Under the pieces are notes generated by a model. The model saw only the letters and a program-made list of their open reading frames with translations. It made no database searches and was not told where the DNA came from. The position numbers and the translations under genes are program-made. From assembly GCF_003387475.1 (NCBI RefSeq), contig NZ_QUNO01000008.1:403007-467006 (forward strand): DNA of 64,000 bases. The letters run 5' to 3'. This document shows positions 8,241 to 16,549 of this stretch, piece by piece. How positions within the stretch are numbered: position 1 is the stretch's first letter; the number at the start of each line of letters is the position of its first letter. The DNA is from Kutzneria buriramensis (GTDB taxonomy: Bacteria > Actinomycetota > Actinomycetes > Mycobacteriales > Pseudonocardiaceae).

Positions 8241-10873
8241 TGCGGACCAGCGAGGAGATCTACCACCGGGTGCGCTGGGACCCGCGGTTCGACCCGGCTC
8301 GCTTCGTGCTGGGCATCGGCATGCGCGGGCGGCCGCCGAAGCGGCTGCCGCTGGCGTCGTACGAGCCGGGCGGCGAGATTCCGTGGCACCGCATCGTGTT
8401 CGTGGAGGCCGACGGCGAGCTGGTGTGGGACCGGGCGACGGGCGTGGACCGTATCGACGAGTCCGACGCCGGCCGCGTGCTGGACCCGCGGCGGCTGCGG
8501 GCCCCGTTCTTCACCGCCAAGGCCCCGTACGCGTGGGACGGCCTGGCCTGGTCGCCGGTGAGCAGTGTCCAAGATGGACGGTACGGCGACAGCCGGCTGC
8601 GGGTGCTGACGTGGAACACGCTCTGGGACCGCTACGACAGCGACCGGATCGACACGTCCGGCCGCCGCCCGCGGCTGCTCGATGAGCTGGAGCGCGCCGA
8701 CGCCGATGTCATCGCGTTGCAGGAGGTCGAGGCGGCCCTGCTGACGTTGCTGCTCGCTGCGCCATGGGTGCGCGGCGGCTACACCGTCAGCGAGGTCGTC
8801 GGCCGGGAAGTGGACGCCACCGGGTTGCTGCTGCTCAGCAGGGTGCCGGTCCGGGAGGCCGGCGGCCACGTGCTGAGCCCGCACAAGGGCGTCGTCGCCT
8901 TCGTGGTGGAGACGGCCGGCGGTCCGGTCGCCGTGGCGACCACGCACCTGACCAGCGATCACCACGAACAGGGCGCCGAGCGGCGGGTCGCCGAGCTGGC
9001 CGCCGTCGACGAGGGCCTGTCCGATGTGGACTGCCCGGTGGTGCTGCTCGGCGACTTCAACGACGGCACCGAAACCCCGGCCGATGTCCTGCGCCTGGCG
9101 GACGCCTGGACCGAGGCCCACGGGTCGGCCGACCAGACGCCGACCTTCGACCCGCTGTCGAATCCGCTGGCGGCGGTGTCGTCACTGACCGGGCGCGCGG
9201 CTCGGCTCGACCGGGTGCTGGTCCGTGGTCTCCGAGTCGCCCACGCTTCGCTGCGTGACGAGCCCGTCTCGGATCACTACGGCGTCGAGGCCGAACTGTT
9301 GGTGGGCAAGGAGGACGGGACCCTGCTCGACGTCCCGGCGACCGCGCGTACCGCCGTCGCCTGGCTGCCACCGGTCGACGTGGCCGCGGTGGAGGCCCTG
9401 CGTCGCCGGCACGACCCGCAGGCCGACCGCTGGCCGCCGCACGTGAACGTGCTCTTCGGCTTCGTGCCGGAGTCGGAGTTCGACCGGGCCGTGCCGCTGC
9501 TCGCCGCGGCCGCCGCCGAGGTGCCGCCGTTCGCCGTGCGGCTCGACGGCGTGCACACGTTCGGCCATCGGGATGATGCCACCATCTGGCTGGATCCCGT
9601 CGCCCTGGAATGGACCGCGCTGCGGGACGCCGTCGCGCGGCCGTTCCCCGGCTGCCGGGAACGGGCCGAGGGCTTCACCCCGCACCTCACCTTGGGTCGT
9701 GGCAAGGACGCGCAAACGGTTGCGGCGGAGTGCGCCGCCCGACTGTCGCCCATGGACACCGCTGTCGGTGAGCTCGTCGTGCTGTCCCGGCGCGGCGACG
9801 AGCCGATGCGGGTGCGGGCCCGGGTCGCCCTCGGCAGCGGCGCCGTCGAGTGGGTACCCGACGACAGTCAGGTCACCACCGGGCCCTCCGTGCCGGTTGA
9901 CTCCATTGTGGACCGAGTCGGCACCGCGCTGCCGCTGGGTGTGGTGCACCTCGTCGGCTCGCACCGGATGGGCAACGCCCTGGCCGATGCCGACGTGGAC
10001 CTGGTCGCCGCGGTCCCCGGACGGGTCGAGGTGGACGTTCCCGGTGCCACCGATGTCCGCCCGGTGACCGGCGCGCGGGTGCCGGGCGTGCGGATGCGGC
10101 TCGACGGCCGCAGCGTGGACCTCGTGTTGGTCGAGACCGGCGCGATCGACCCGGCCGAGGCGGTCCTCCGTCGCGCGGAGCTCGGATCGGCGGCCTCGAT
10201 CGCCCTGAGCGCGGTGACCGATGCCAACGCGATCAGTGGCCGGAATGCGACGTTGTCGCGGCTGGTCAAGGCGTGGGCGAAGGCCCGCGGGCTGGACTCC
10301 GCGCCCTTCGGCGGCTTGCCCAGCATCGCCTGGGCGGTGCTGGCGGCGTGTGTCGGGTCGGCGGAGCCGGTGGACTTCTTCGCTCACTGGGCGGCCTGGG
10401 ACTGGCGCAACGCCGTGGCGCTGCGCGGTGATCACGCGTCCTACGGCCCGGTCACGGTCATGACGCCGTCCGAGCCGATCCGGTCGTGCACCGAGCAGGT
10501 CGGCCCGGGCATGCTTGACCTCCTGACCCACGAGCTCTACCGGGCCTGGGAAATCGCCTCCACGTCGAGCGATCCGTGGCCGCACCTGTTGGCCACGCCG
10601 CCGATGCATCGACGGCACGCGGCCTGGGCGGTCGTCACCGCGAGCGACGAGGGTCGGCTGCGGGGGAGAATGCGTGCGCTGCTCACTCTGCTCGAAGAGG
10701 CAGACATGCCGGACGTGCACGGCTGGCCGCGGCCGTTCGCGCCGGGGAGGTACGCGATCGGGCTGGGGCGAACGCCGGTCAACGCCGACCGGCTCGCCGG
10801 GATAGCCGCGGGTTGGCACGCCGGGGCGACGGTCGAGTGGCTGCCGAACGGGGGAGTCCCGACCCTGCGGTGA
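8237..10873 (+). CDS. Four-domain RNA end-processing protein: MJ1316/DUF504, EEP, 2H phosphoesterase, poly(A)/CCA-type nucleotidyltransferase
   Basis: 878 residues. Residues 1-75 match the MJ1316 (DUF504) RNA-end recognition domain (IYHRVRWDP, EIPWHRIVF, ELVWDR). Residues 118-355 are an endonuclease/exonuclease/phosphatase domain with WNT, QEVE, GDFND and SDHYGV. Residues 370-535 are a 2H (LigT-like) phosphoesterase with paired PPHVNV and TPHLTLG motifs. From 545 a pol-beta nucleotidyltransferase follows (GSHRMG; Asp586 and Asp588; third Asp628) with a poly(A)-polymerase-like central domain (FGGLPSIAWAVLA). It thus combines recognition, hydrolysis, 2',3'-cyclic-phosphate opening and nucleotide addition. 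ATG 8237 overlaps the previous stop; the second ATG at 8240 is better spaced from the GAGGAGGG site and may be used instead. Confidence 0.88.
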   Translation: MMRTSEEIYHRVRWDPRFDPARFVLGIGMRGRPPKRLPLASYEPGGEIPWHRIVFVEADGELVWDRATGVDRIDESDAGRVLDPRRLRAPFFTAKAPYAWDGLAWSPVSSVQDGRYGDSRLRVLTWNTLWDRYDSDRIDTSGRRPRLLDELERADADVIALQEVEAALLTLLLAAPWVRGGYTVSEVVGREVDATGLLLLSRVPVREAGGHVLSPHKGVVAFVVETAGGPVAVATTHLTSDHHEQGAERRVAELAAVDEGLSDVDCPVVLLGDFNDGTETPADVLRLADAWTEAHGSADQTPTFDPLSNPLAAVSSLTGRAARLDRVLVRGLRVAHASLRDEPVSDHYGVEAELLVGKEDGTLLDVPATARTAVAWLPPVDVAAVEALRRRHDPQADRWPPHVNVLFGFVPESEFDRAVPLLAAAAAEVPPFAVRLDGVHTFGHRDDATIWLDPVALEWTALRDAVARPFPGCRERAEGFTPHLTLGRGKDAQTVAAECAARLSPMDTAVGELVVLSRRGDEPMRVRARVALGSGAVEWVPDDSQVTTGPSVPVDSIVDRVGTALPLGVVHLVGSHRMGNALADADVDLVAAVPGRVEVDVPGATDVRPVTGARVPGVRMRLDGRSVDLVLVETGAIDPAEAVLRRAELGSAASIALSAVTDANAISGRNATLSRLVKAWAKARGLDSAPFGGLPSIAWAVLAACVGSAEPVDFFAHWAAWDWRNAVALRGDHASYGPVTVMTPSEPIRSCTEQVGPGMLDLLTHELYRAWEIASTSSDPWPHLLATPPMHRRHAAWAVVTASDEGRLRGRMRALLTLLEEADMPDVHGWPRPFAPGRYAIGLGRTPVNADRLAGIAAGWHAGATVEWLPNGGVPTLR

Positions 10874-10917
10874 TATTCGCTCGCCGCGCGCGGAAAGTCC
10901 GTGCCACAGTGGCTGGC

Positions 10918-11799
10918 ATGGTGGACCTCCTCCAGGCCGGCCTGGTGTGGCCCGGCGCCGTCGTCACGGCGGTGGTGCCCCGCACCGGCGGCCAGCTGAG
11001 CTCCGTCTACGAGCTCCGGGCCGGCGACCGCGCCGTGATCGTCAAGGTTTACGACGAGAAGTGGCGGTGGAAACAGGCCAAGGAGGCGCACGTCTACCGC
11101 TTGCTGGCCGAGCACGGCATCCAACCGGTGCCGGCGGTGCTGCGCGTCGAGCCCGACACCGAGCTGATCGGCAAGGCTTTCACCGTGATGACAAGGCTTC
11201 CCGGCACGCCGCTGTCCGAGACGCCGGTCGACGACGTGGCCGCGGTGTACCGCCAACTGGGCGGCATGCTCGCCGCCATCCACGCGATTCCCCAGCCCGG
11301 CTTCGGTTACGTCACCACGCACGTGCTCGACCCCGTGCCGGACAACACCGCCTACATGGGCCGCCAGTTCGCCAAGAAGCTCCGCGAGTTCCGGGAACTC
11401 CAGGGCGATCCCGTGCTGCACGACCTCGTGCAGCACTACGTCGCCGCGCACGCCGACCTCTTCGCGAGCTGCGAAGCGCCGGTGCTGTGCCACAACGACG
11501 TGCACGAGGGCAACGTCCTGGTCGAGGACGGCGAGCTCACCGGGCTGGTGGACATCGAGAACGCTCTCGCCGGCGATCCGTGGCTGGATCTGGCCAAGGC
11601 CGACTACTACGCCACGCGCGGCGACGCCGCCAAGCTGACCGCCCTGCTGGCCGGCTACGGCGCCGAGCCGGACGGGCGGCTGCGCCTGTACACGATCTAT
11701 CACGCCCTGGAGCTGTGGGACTGGTTCGCCTCGATCGGCGAGACCCGGCACCTCGACGGCATCGCCGCCGACCTGGTCGAGCTCGCATCCGATGCATAG
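10918..11799 (+). CDS. Aminoglycoside phosphotransferase-family kinase
   Basis: 293 residues from an ATG 44 nt after the RNA-repair cassette. The APH/choline-kinase fold is clear: N-lobe lysine strand AVIVKVYDEK, catalytic loop HNDVHEGNVL (HxDxxxxN) and metal-binding LVDIENA near residues 190-215. Family members phosphorylate small molecules such as aminoglycosides, macrolides, choline or homoserine; the substrate here is unknown. It lies downstream of the RNA-repair genes on the same strand and may be read through from them, but there is no coupling overlap, so membership in that system is uncertain. Confidence 0.8.
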   Translation: MVDLLQAGLVWPGAVVTAVVPRTGGQLSSVYELRAGDRAVIVKVYDEKWRWKQAKEAHVYRLLAEHGIQPVPAVLRVEPDTELIGKAFTVMTRLPGTPLSETPVDDVAAVYRQLGGMLAAIHAIPQPGFGYVTTHVLDPVPDNTAYMGRQFAKKLREFRELQGDPVLHDLVQHYVAAHADLFASCEAPVLCHNDVHEGNVLVEDGELTGLVDIENALAGDPWLDLAKADYYATRGDAAKLTALLAGYGAEPDGRLRLYTIYHALELWDWFASIGETRHLDGIAADLVELASDA

Positions 11800-11827
11800 G
11801 GGCCGGGTTCCGTGGTAACCGGACACC

Positions 11828-13171
11828 ATGGCTACGCGGGTGAGGGAGACTGAGCGGAAGTACGAGCCGACGGACACCGAGGTCGGGCTGCTCGCCGGCG
11901 TGAAGGGGGTGACGGTCGTCGGCGGCGGGGAGGACCTGCTGCTGGAGGCGGTCTACCACGACACGGCCGACCTCGCGCTGGCCCGACGGGGCGTGACGCT
12001 GCGTCGGCGTACGGGCGGCGACGACGCGGGCTGGCACCTGAAGCTGCCGCTCGGCGGGGACTCCCGCGACGAGATCCGCGTCAAGGACGCCAAGCGGGTG
12101 CCCAAGGAGCTGGCCGACCTGGTCCTGGGGCTGACGCGGGGCGAGCCGCTGGCGCCGGTCGCGCACATCCGGACCAAGCGCCGGCGCTGGGAGCTGCTCG
12201 GCCGGGACGGCGAGGTCGCCGCCGAGGTGGTGCAGGACGACGTGGTGGCGCAGACGCTGGGGGAGTCCGCGGAGGTCATGACCTGGCGTGAGGTCGAGGT
12301 CGAGCTGGTGGCCGGCGGCTCCGACGTGTTCGACGCCGTCGAGAGCCGGCTGGGCAAGCCCTCGGCCTCGCCGCCGAAGCTGATGCGGCTGCTGGGCGAT
12401 CGCCTGCCCAAGATGCCGAAGCCGCCCAATCGGATCACCGCATACGTCCGGAAGCAGGTGGCGGAGATCATCCGTCAGGACGCGCGGGTTCGGCAGGACG
12501 GCGAGGATTCGGTGCACCGGATGCGGGTCGCCAGCCGGCGGATCCGCAGCGTTCTCCAGGCGTACAAGGGATCCCGCTCGCTGCGGGAGGAACTGCGCTG
12601 GCTGGGCGGCGTGCTGGGCGAGGCCCGCGATCTGGAGGTGTTGCACAACCACCTCGCGCAGGAGGTCGATGCCCTCCCGGACGAGCTGGTCATCGGCAAC
12701 GTGCGGCAGCGGCTCACCGAGACCTTCGCGCCCCGGCAGCAGACGGCCCGCGCGCAGGTGCTGGAAGCCTTGCGGAGCAAGCGGTACTTCACGCTCCTGA
12801 ACCGGCTCGACGCCCTGGCCGTCAGGCCGGCCAAGGCGAAACGGCGGCTGCGCAAGACGGCCGAGCGGGTGGACCGGGCGTGGCGCGACGTGGACCGGGC
12901 CCGGGGCACCCTGCACGACGTGCGCAAGGCCGCGAAGCGGGCCCGCTACGCCGCGGAGGCGCTGGACAAGAAGAAACTGGCCCGCCGCATGAACGAACTC
13001 CAGAAGAGGCTCGGCGTGCATCAGGATTCCATTGTGGCGCGGGAGGAACTGCGGGCGATAGGTGTGCAGTCCCACTTGGACGGCGACAACGCCTACACCT
13101 ACGGCCTGTTGCACGGACGTGAGATGAATCGCGCCCAGCGCATAACGGAGTCTTTGGGGCACAGGGTTTAG
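11828..13171 (+). CDS. CYTH and CHAD domain protein
   Basis: 447 residues. The N-terminal CYTH domain (about 1-195) has the ExExK motif at Glu7-Glu9-Lys11 (RETERKYE) and alternating charged strands that bind triphosphates. The C-terminal CHAD domain (about 205-440) has VHRMRVASRRIRS and LHDVRKAAKRARY, conserved His and basic residues known to bind inorganic polyphosphate. The pair is typical of polyphosphate-linked proteins in actinobacteria. The start ATG follows a short 28-nt gap. Two small stress-protein genes follow on the same strand, consistent with a stress setting. The exact reaction is not established for this combination. Confidence 0.9.
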   Translation: MATRVRETERKYEPTDTEVGLLAGVKGVTVVGGGEDLLLEAVYHDTADLALARRGVTLRRRTGGDDAGWHLKLPLGGDSRDEIRVKDAKRVPKELADLVLGLTRGEPLAPVAHIRTKRRRWELLGRDGEVAAEVVQDDVVAQTLGESAEVMTWREVEVELVAGGSDVFDAVESRLGKPSASPPKLMRLLGDRLPKMPKPPNRITAYVRKQVAEIIRQDARVRQDGEDSVHRMRVASRRIRSVLQAYKGSRSLREELRWLGGVLGEARDLEVLHNHLAQEVDALPDELVIGNVRQRLTETFAPRQQTARAQVLEALRSKRYFTLLNRLDALAVRPAKAKRRLRKTAERVDRAWRDVDRARGTLHDVRKAAKRARYAAEALDKKKLARRMNELQKRLGVHQDSIVAREELRAIGVQSHLDGDNAYTYGLLHGREMNRAQRITESLGHRV

Positions 13172-13226
13172 CGATCGTCTCGCCGGGTATTCGAGAGTCA
13201 ACTTCCCCGGCGAACAGGAGAGTCTG

Positions 13227-13388
13227 ATGGGAATCATCCTGGCGGTGCTGTTATTGGCGATCATTCTGGGTGGTGCCGGCTTCGCCCTGCACGCCCTGTG
13301 GATCATCGCGGGCATCGTGCTCGTTGTCTGGCTGCTCGGCTTCGCGGTGCGCACGGCCGAGGGCGGCGGACGCTGGTACCGCTGGTGA
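13227..13388 (+). CDS. 53-residue hydrophobic membrane protein with a TTA leucine codon
   Basis: ATG at 13227 behind CAGGAGAG; stop at 13388. The product has two hydrophobic helices (residues 2-20 and 22-42) and a basic, aromatic tail ending GRWYRW. This matches the small hydrophobic protein often found beside CsbD genes in Streptomyces and relatives (lmo0937/DUF5670-like). Codon 9 is TTA, the only TTA I found in any accepted gene of this window; in Streptomyces such codons need the developmentally expressed bldA tRNA. Function is unknown; a membrane role under stress is inferred from its CsbD neighbour 36 nt downstream. Confidence 0.7.
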   Translation: MGIILAVLLLAIILGGAGFALHALWIIAGIVLVVWLLGFAVRTAEGGGRWYRW

Positions 13389-13423
13389 CGAGTCGACCCT
13401 GACGGACTACAGGAGGAGTTGAG

Positions 13424-13621
13424 ATGAGCACCGAGCGCAAGATGGAAGGCAAGACCGACGAGGTTGTGGGCAAGGCCAAGGAGGGCCTCGGCAAGGCCAC
13501 CGACAACGAGCAGTGGCAGGCCGAGGGCAAGGCGGACCAGGCCAAGGGCGGCCTGAAGCAGGCCGGCGAGAAGGTCAAGGAAGCCGCCGAGAAGGCGAAG
13601 GACGCCATCACCGGCAAGTGA
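13424..13621 (+). CDS. CsbD-family stress protein
   Basis: 65 residues, ATG preceded by AGGAGG. The sequence is a string of short Lys/Glu/Gly-rich helices (MEGKTDEVVGKAKEGLGKAT, DQAKGGLKQAGEKVKEAAEK), the CsbD pattern. CsbD is a sigma-B-dependent general stress protein in Bacillus; its molecular action is not known. It is probably cotranscribed with the hydrophobic protein 36 nt upstream. A perfect 14-bp hairpin begins about 70 bp downstream. Confidence 0.9.
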   Translation: MSTERKMEGKTDEVVGKAKEGLGKATDNEQWQAEGKADQAKGGLKQAGEKVKEAAEKAKDAITGK

Positions 13622-13689
13622 CCTGAACCACGCCCGGACGCGGCGCCGACGGACGAACCGCGGACGCGGCCGAGAAAAGGCGACACGCC

Positions 13690-13722
13690 CCCGCGCCGAC
13701 CGGATGAACCGGTCGGCGCGGG
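13690..13722. terminator. Perfect 14-bp hairpin after csbD-like gene
   Basis: Arms 13690-13703 and 13709-13722 pair perfectly around ATGAA. There is no U-run. The right arm runs into the first copy of the 84-bp-period repeat. Confidence 0.7.
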
Positions 13723-13862
13723 CGTGCGTCGTCACGAGCGGGATCGGCGGCGGCCGATCGCGGCGATGCCATCGCGGCTTTGTGGTGAAACGCATGTCGG
13801 CGCGGGCGTGCGTCGTCACGAGCGGGATCGGCGGCGCCCGATTGGGCCGAATGCCATCGCGG
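13712..13862. repeat. Imperfect tandem repeat, period 84 bp, two copies
   Basis: A segment beginning GTCGGCGCGGGCGTGCG occurs at 13712 and again at 13796. The first 40 bases of each copy are identical, and a related downstream part ends in GCCATCGCGG in both. The 380-bp gap between the CsbD-like gene and the acyltransferase (13622-14001) holds the terminator, this repeat and, from about 13863, an untranslated stretch in which I see only the GGGAGGGA ribosome site of the next gene. Translating the repeat gives a 28-residue repeat, but I do not believe it is coding. Confidence 0.75.
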
Positions 13863-14001
13863 TTAATGGCGAACTGACTGCCCTCGCAGGTGCTACGCTC
13901 CGCCGCTGACGAGGTCACGCAGGTTTCGGGGAGGGAGCCTGCGGTGATTCGCAGGCGTCCACCCGTGTTCGTTCACTCCCCACCGTCCGGGAGGGAACGA
14001 G

Positions 14002-16089
14002 TTGGCGATCGTGGAGGCGGCGGAGGAGCGCACCGTCGAGTTGCCGGTGGTCGCGCCGGGGGATTCGCGGGAGGACCGTTTCCGCGGCGACATCCAGGCC
14101 CTGCGGGCGATCGCGGTGATGGCGGTGGTGCTGACGCACCTGTGGCCGGGGCGGTTCGCGGGCGGCTATGTCGGCGTCGACGTCTTCTTCGTCATCTCGG
14201 GGTTCCTCATCACCGCGCATCTCGGCCGCGAGTTGGTCCGCGACGGGCGGGTCCGACTCGGGCGGTTCTACGCCCGCCGCGTCCGGCGGCTGCTGCCGGC
14301 GGCCTTCGCGGTCATCCTGTGCAGCCTGGCCGGCGCGTACTTCCTGATGCCCTACCCGCGCTGGCTGGACAACGCCCAGGAGCTGCTGGCGAGCGCCCTG
14401 TACGCGGAGAACTGGGTGCTGGCGGCGAAATCCGTCGACTACTCGGCGATGTCCGACGCCGCGACCCTCGCCCAGCACTACTGGTCGCTGGCGGTGGAGG
14501 AGCAGTTCTACCTGGTCTGGCCGCTGCTGCTGATGGCACTGTTCGCGCTGCGCAAGCGGCCGGCGTGCGTGGCCGGCATCGCGGTGGTGGGCGCGGCCTC
14601 GCTGGCCTACAGCGCGTACTTCACGGCCGTGGAGAAGAGCCAGGCCTACTTCGTCACCCCGGTCCGGGTGTGGGAGTTCGCCGTCGGCGCGCTGATCGCG
14701 TCGGCCACGACGCGAACCGTGCTGCCCAAGGTCGCCTCCGGCCTGCTGGCCGGGCTGGGCCTGGCGATGATCCTCGGCTCGGTGTTCCTGTTCGACCACA
14801 CCACCGAGTTCCCCGGCGTGATGGCGCTGATTCCCGTGCTGGGCACCGGGTTGGTGATCCTCGCGCGCTGGGAGTCCCGGTTCTGGGCGTTCCCGCCGGC
14901 GCAGTTCCTCGGCCGGATCAGCTACTCGCTGTACCTGTGGCACTGGCCGCTGCTCCTGCTGGCGCCGTTCGCGTTCAAGGAGAACGTCGACGGCGGTGTG
15001 CTGAGCTTCACCCAGCGCTGCGCGGTGCTGGTGGTCGCCGTGGTGCTCGCCCACGTGTCCAAGGTCATGGTCGAGGACCGCGGCCGCACCTTGCCGTTGT
15101 TCCGTGGCGGCAGCGGGTTCACGTTCCTCGGCATGGCGGCGGGCATGGTCGCGATCGCCCTGGTCTCGACCGGCCTGAGCTGGACCTACGACCGGCACGT
15201 CGCCCAGGCCGAGGCGAACCTGCGCAACGAGGCGATCCGGCCCTGCTACGGCGCCGCGGCGCTGGCTCCCGGGGCGAACTGCGCGGATCCGTTCGGGCCG
15301 GCGAAGACCGTGGACATGGGCGAGCCCAACGCGTACTTCAAGCTGGCGTCGGGCTGCACCCAGACGTCCGGGAACACCTCGGCGCACATGGTGCGGACGG
15401 ATCGGGTCTGCGACTACAGCAAGGGCGCACCCAACCCGACGGTTGTCTGGGTCGTCGGCGATTCCCATGCGCAGCAGTGGGAAGCGGCGCTGGTCGACCT
15501 GGCCTCGGCGAACAAGTGGATCCTCAAGGGCGCCTATCTGGACGCCTGCCCGTTCGCCAAGGTGAAGGTCAAGGACGACCAGCCCTGCATGGACTGGGGC
15601 GCCTCGATGGTCGACACCGTCAGGAAGGACCATCCGGCCTACGTCTTCACCTCCGCGTACGCACGGATCGAGAACGTGGACGACGGCAGCGGCCGGCCGA
15701 AGTCCGACCAGTTCGCCGAGGGTTTCCAGGCCTATTGGAAGCCGTTGGCGGCGGCCGGGTCCGAGGTGGTCGTGCTGGGCGACCCGCCGCTGAACGACCA
15801 GGTGCGGCCGGTCGGCTGCGTGGCCGACTACGCCAGGGATCCCGAGATGGCCTGCGCGCGCCCCCGGGCCGCCGCGCAGCCGGCGGACCCGCTGCGGGCC
15901 GCCGCCGACGCGGCGCATGATCCGAAGATCAAGTACGTCGACCTCACCGACTACTTCTGCGACCAGCGGCAGTGCTACGCCGCGGTCGGCGACGTGGCGG
16001 TCTACTTCGACGTCCACCACCTGAACTACGTGTACAGCCGGACCCTGCGGCCGATGCTCGCCGACGCGGTGGGCATCCCGAACCACTGA
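14002..16089 (+). CDS. Acyltransferase-3 / SGNH O-acetyltransferase (OafA-like)
   Basis: 695 residues from a TTG start at 14002, preceded by GGGAGGGA. Residues 28-400 carry the acyltransferase_3 domain with about ten membrane helices: LRAIAVMAVVLTHLWP holds the conserved His, then GGYVGVDVFFVISGFLI and RFYARRVRRLLP. After a last helix near 380-395 comes a periplasmic SGNH domain (about 430-695) with VVGDSHAQQW (nucleophile Ser) and DVHHLNYVYS (Asp-His). Such two-domain proteins take acetyl or acyl groups across the membrane and put them on cell-wall or surface glycans. The acceptor here is unknown. Confidence 0.9.
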   Translation: MAIVEAAEERTVELPVVAPGDSREDRFRGDIQALRAIAVMAVVLTHLWPGRFAGGYVGVDVFFVISGFLITAHLGRELVRDGRVRLGRFYARRVRRLLPAAFAVILCSLAGAYFLMPYPRWLDNAQELLASALYAENWVLAAKSVDYSAMSDAATLAQHYWSLAVEEQFYLVWPLLLMALFALRKRPACVAGIAVVGAASLAYSAYFTAVEKSQAYFVTPVRVWEFAVGALIASATTRTVLPKVASGLLAGLGLAMILGSVFLFDHTTEFPGVMALIPVLGTGLVILARWESRFWAFPPAQFLGRISYSLYLWHWPLLLLAPFAFKENVDGGVLSFTQRCAVLVVAVVLAHVSKVMVEDRGRTLPLFRGGSGFTFLGMAAGMVAIALVSTGLSWTYDRHVAQAEANLRNEAIRPCYGAAALAPGANCADPFGPAKTVDMGEPNAYFKLASGCTQTSGNTSAHMVRTDRVCDYSKGAPNPTVVWVVGDSHAQQWEAALVDLASANKWILKGAYLDACPFAKVKVKDDQPCMDWGASMVDTVRKDHPAYVFTSAYARIENVDDGSGRPKSDQFAEGFQAYWKPLAAAGSEVVVLGDPPLNDQVRPVGCVADYARDPEMACARPRAAAQPADPLRAAADAAHDPKIKYVDLTDYFCDQRQCYAAVGDVAVYFDVHHLNYVYSRTLRPMLADAVGIPNH

Positions 16090-16147
16090 GGGGCGTGCCA
16101 CTCCCGGTTTGGCCAGGCAGGCGGTCGGGTAGACCTGCTCCGATGTG

Positions 16148-16549
16148 ATGGACGAGGCGACCCGAGGACGGCAGAACGTGAGTGACGACGTACTGACGTT
16201 GGCCCTGTCCGGCGAACTAGACGTCGGCACGCAGACGGCCACATCCGCGAAGATCCTGGACGCGTTGCGCGACGAGCCCCGGCTCCTGGTGCTGGACCTG
16301 AGGGAGGTGGACTTCCTGGGCTCCGCCGGACTGTCGGTGCTGATCGAGGCGCAGCGCGCGGCGTCCGCCAAGAACATCGGCATGTGCCTGGTCGCGACCC
16401 GGCGGGCCACCCTGCTGCCGCTGGAGCTGACCGGCCTGACGACGATGTTCCCCGTCTTCGCCAGCCCGCAGGACGCGATCCGGTCAGCGGACGCGGAGCG
16501 CGAGCAGGCAGGTGTCGTCCCGCGCGTTGGCGCCCACGTGCGCCAGTAG
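16148..16549 (+). CDS. STAS-domain anti-sigma factor antagonist
   Basis: About 133 residues from ATG 16148; a GTG at 16178 with GAGGA upstream would give 123 residues and is equally plausible. The STAS fold is clear: LALSGELDVGTQ, LVLDLREVDFLGSAGLSVL with the phosphorylatable Ser in FLGSAGL, and a C-terminal LTTMFPVF strand. Its 3' end overlaps the convergent SpoIIE-type phosphatase gene by 66 bp. In partner switching, the phosphatase removes phosphate from this kind of Ser so the antagonist can trap an anti-sigma kinase, so the two are likely partners. Confidence 0.85.
   Translation: MDEATRGRQNVSDDVLTLALSGELDVGTQTATSAKILDALRDEPRLLVLDLREVDFLGSAGLSVLIEAQRAASAKNIGMCLVATRRATLLPLELTGLTTMFPVFASPQDAIRSADAEREQAGVVPRVGAHVRQ

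Noticed and set aside
13724..13909. 61-codon frame with an internal 28-residue repeat
   Set aside because: The repeat comes from the 84-bp DNA duplication; there is no ribosome site and the product is Arg-rich without a fold.
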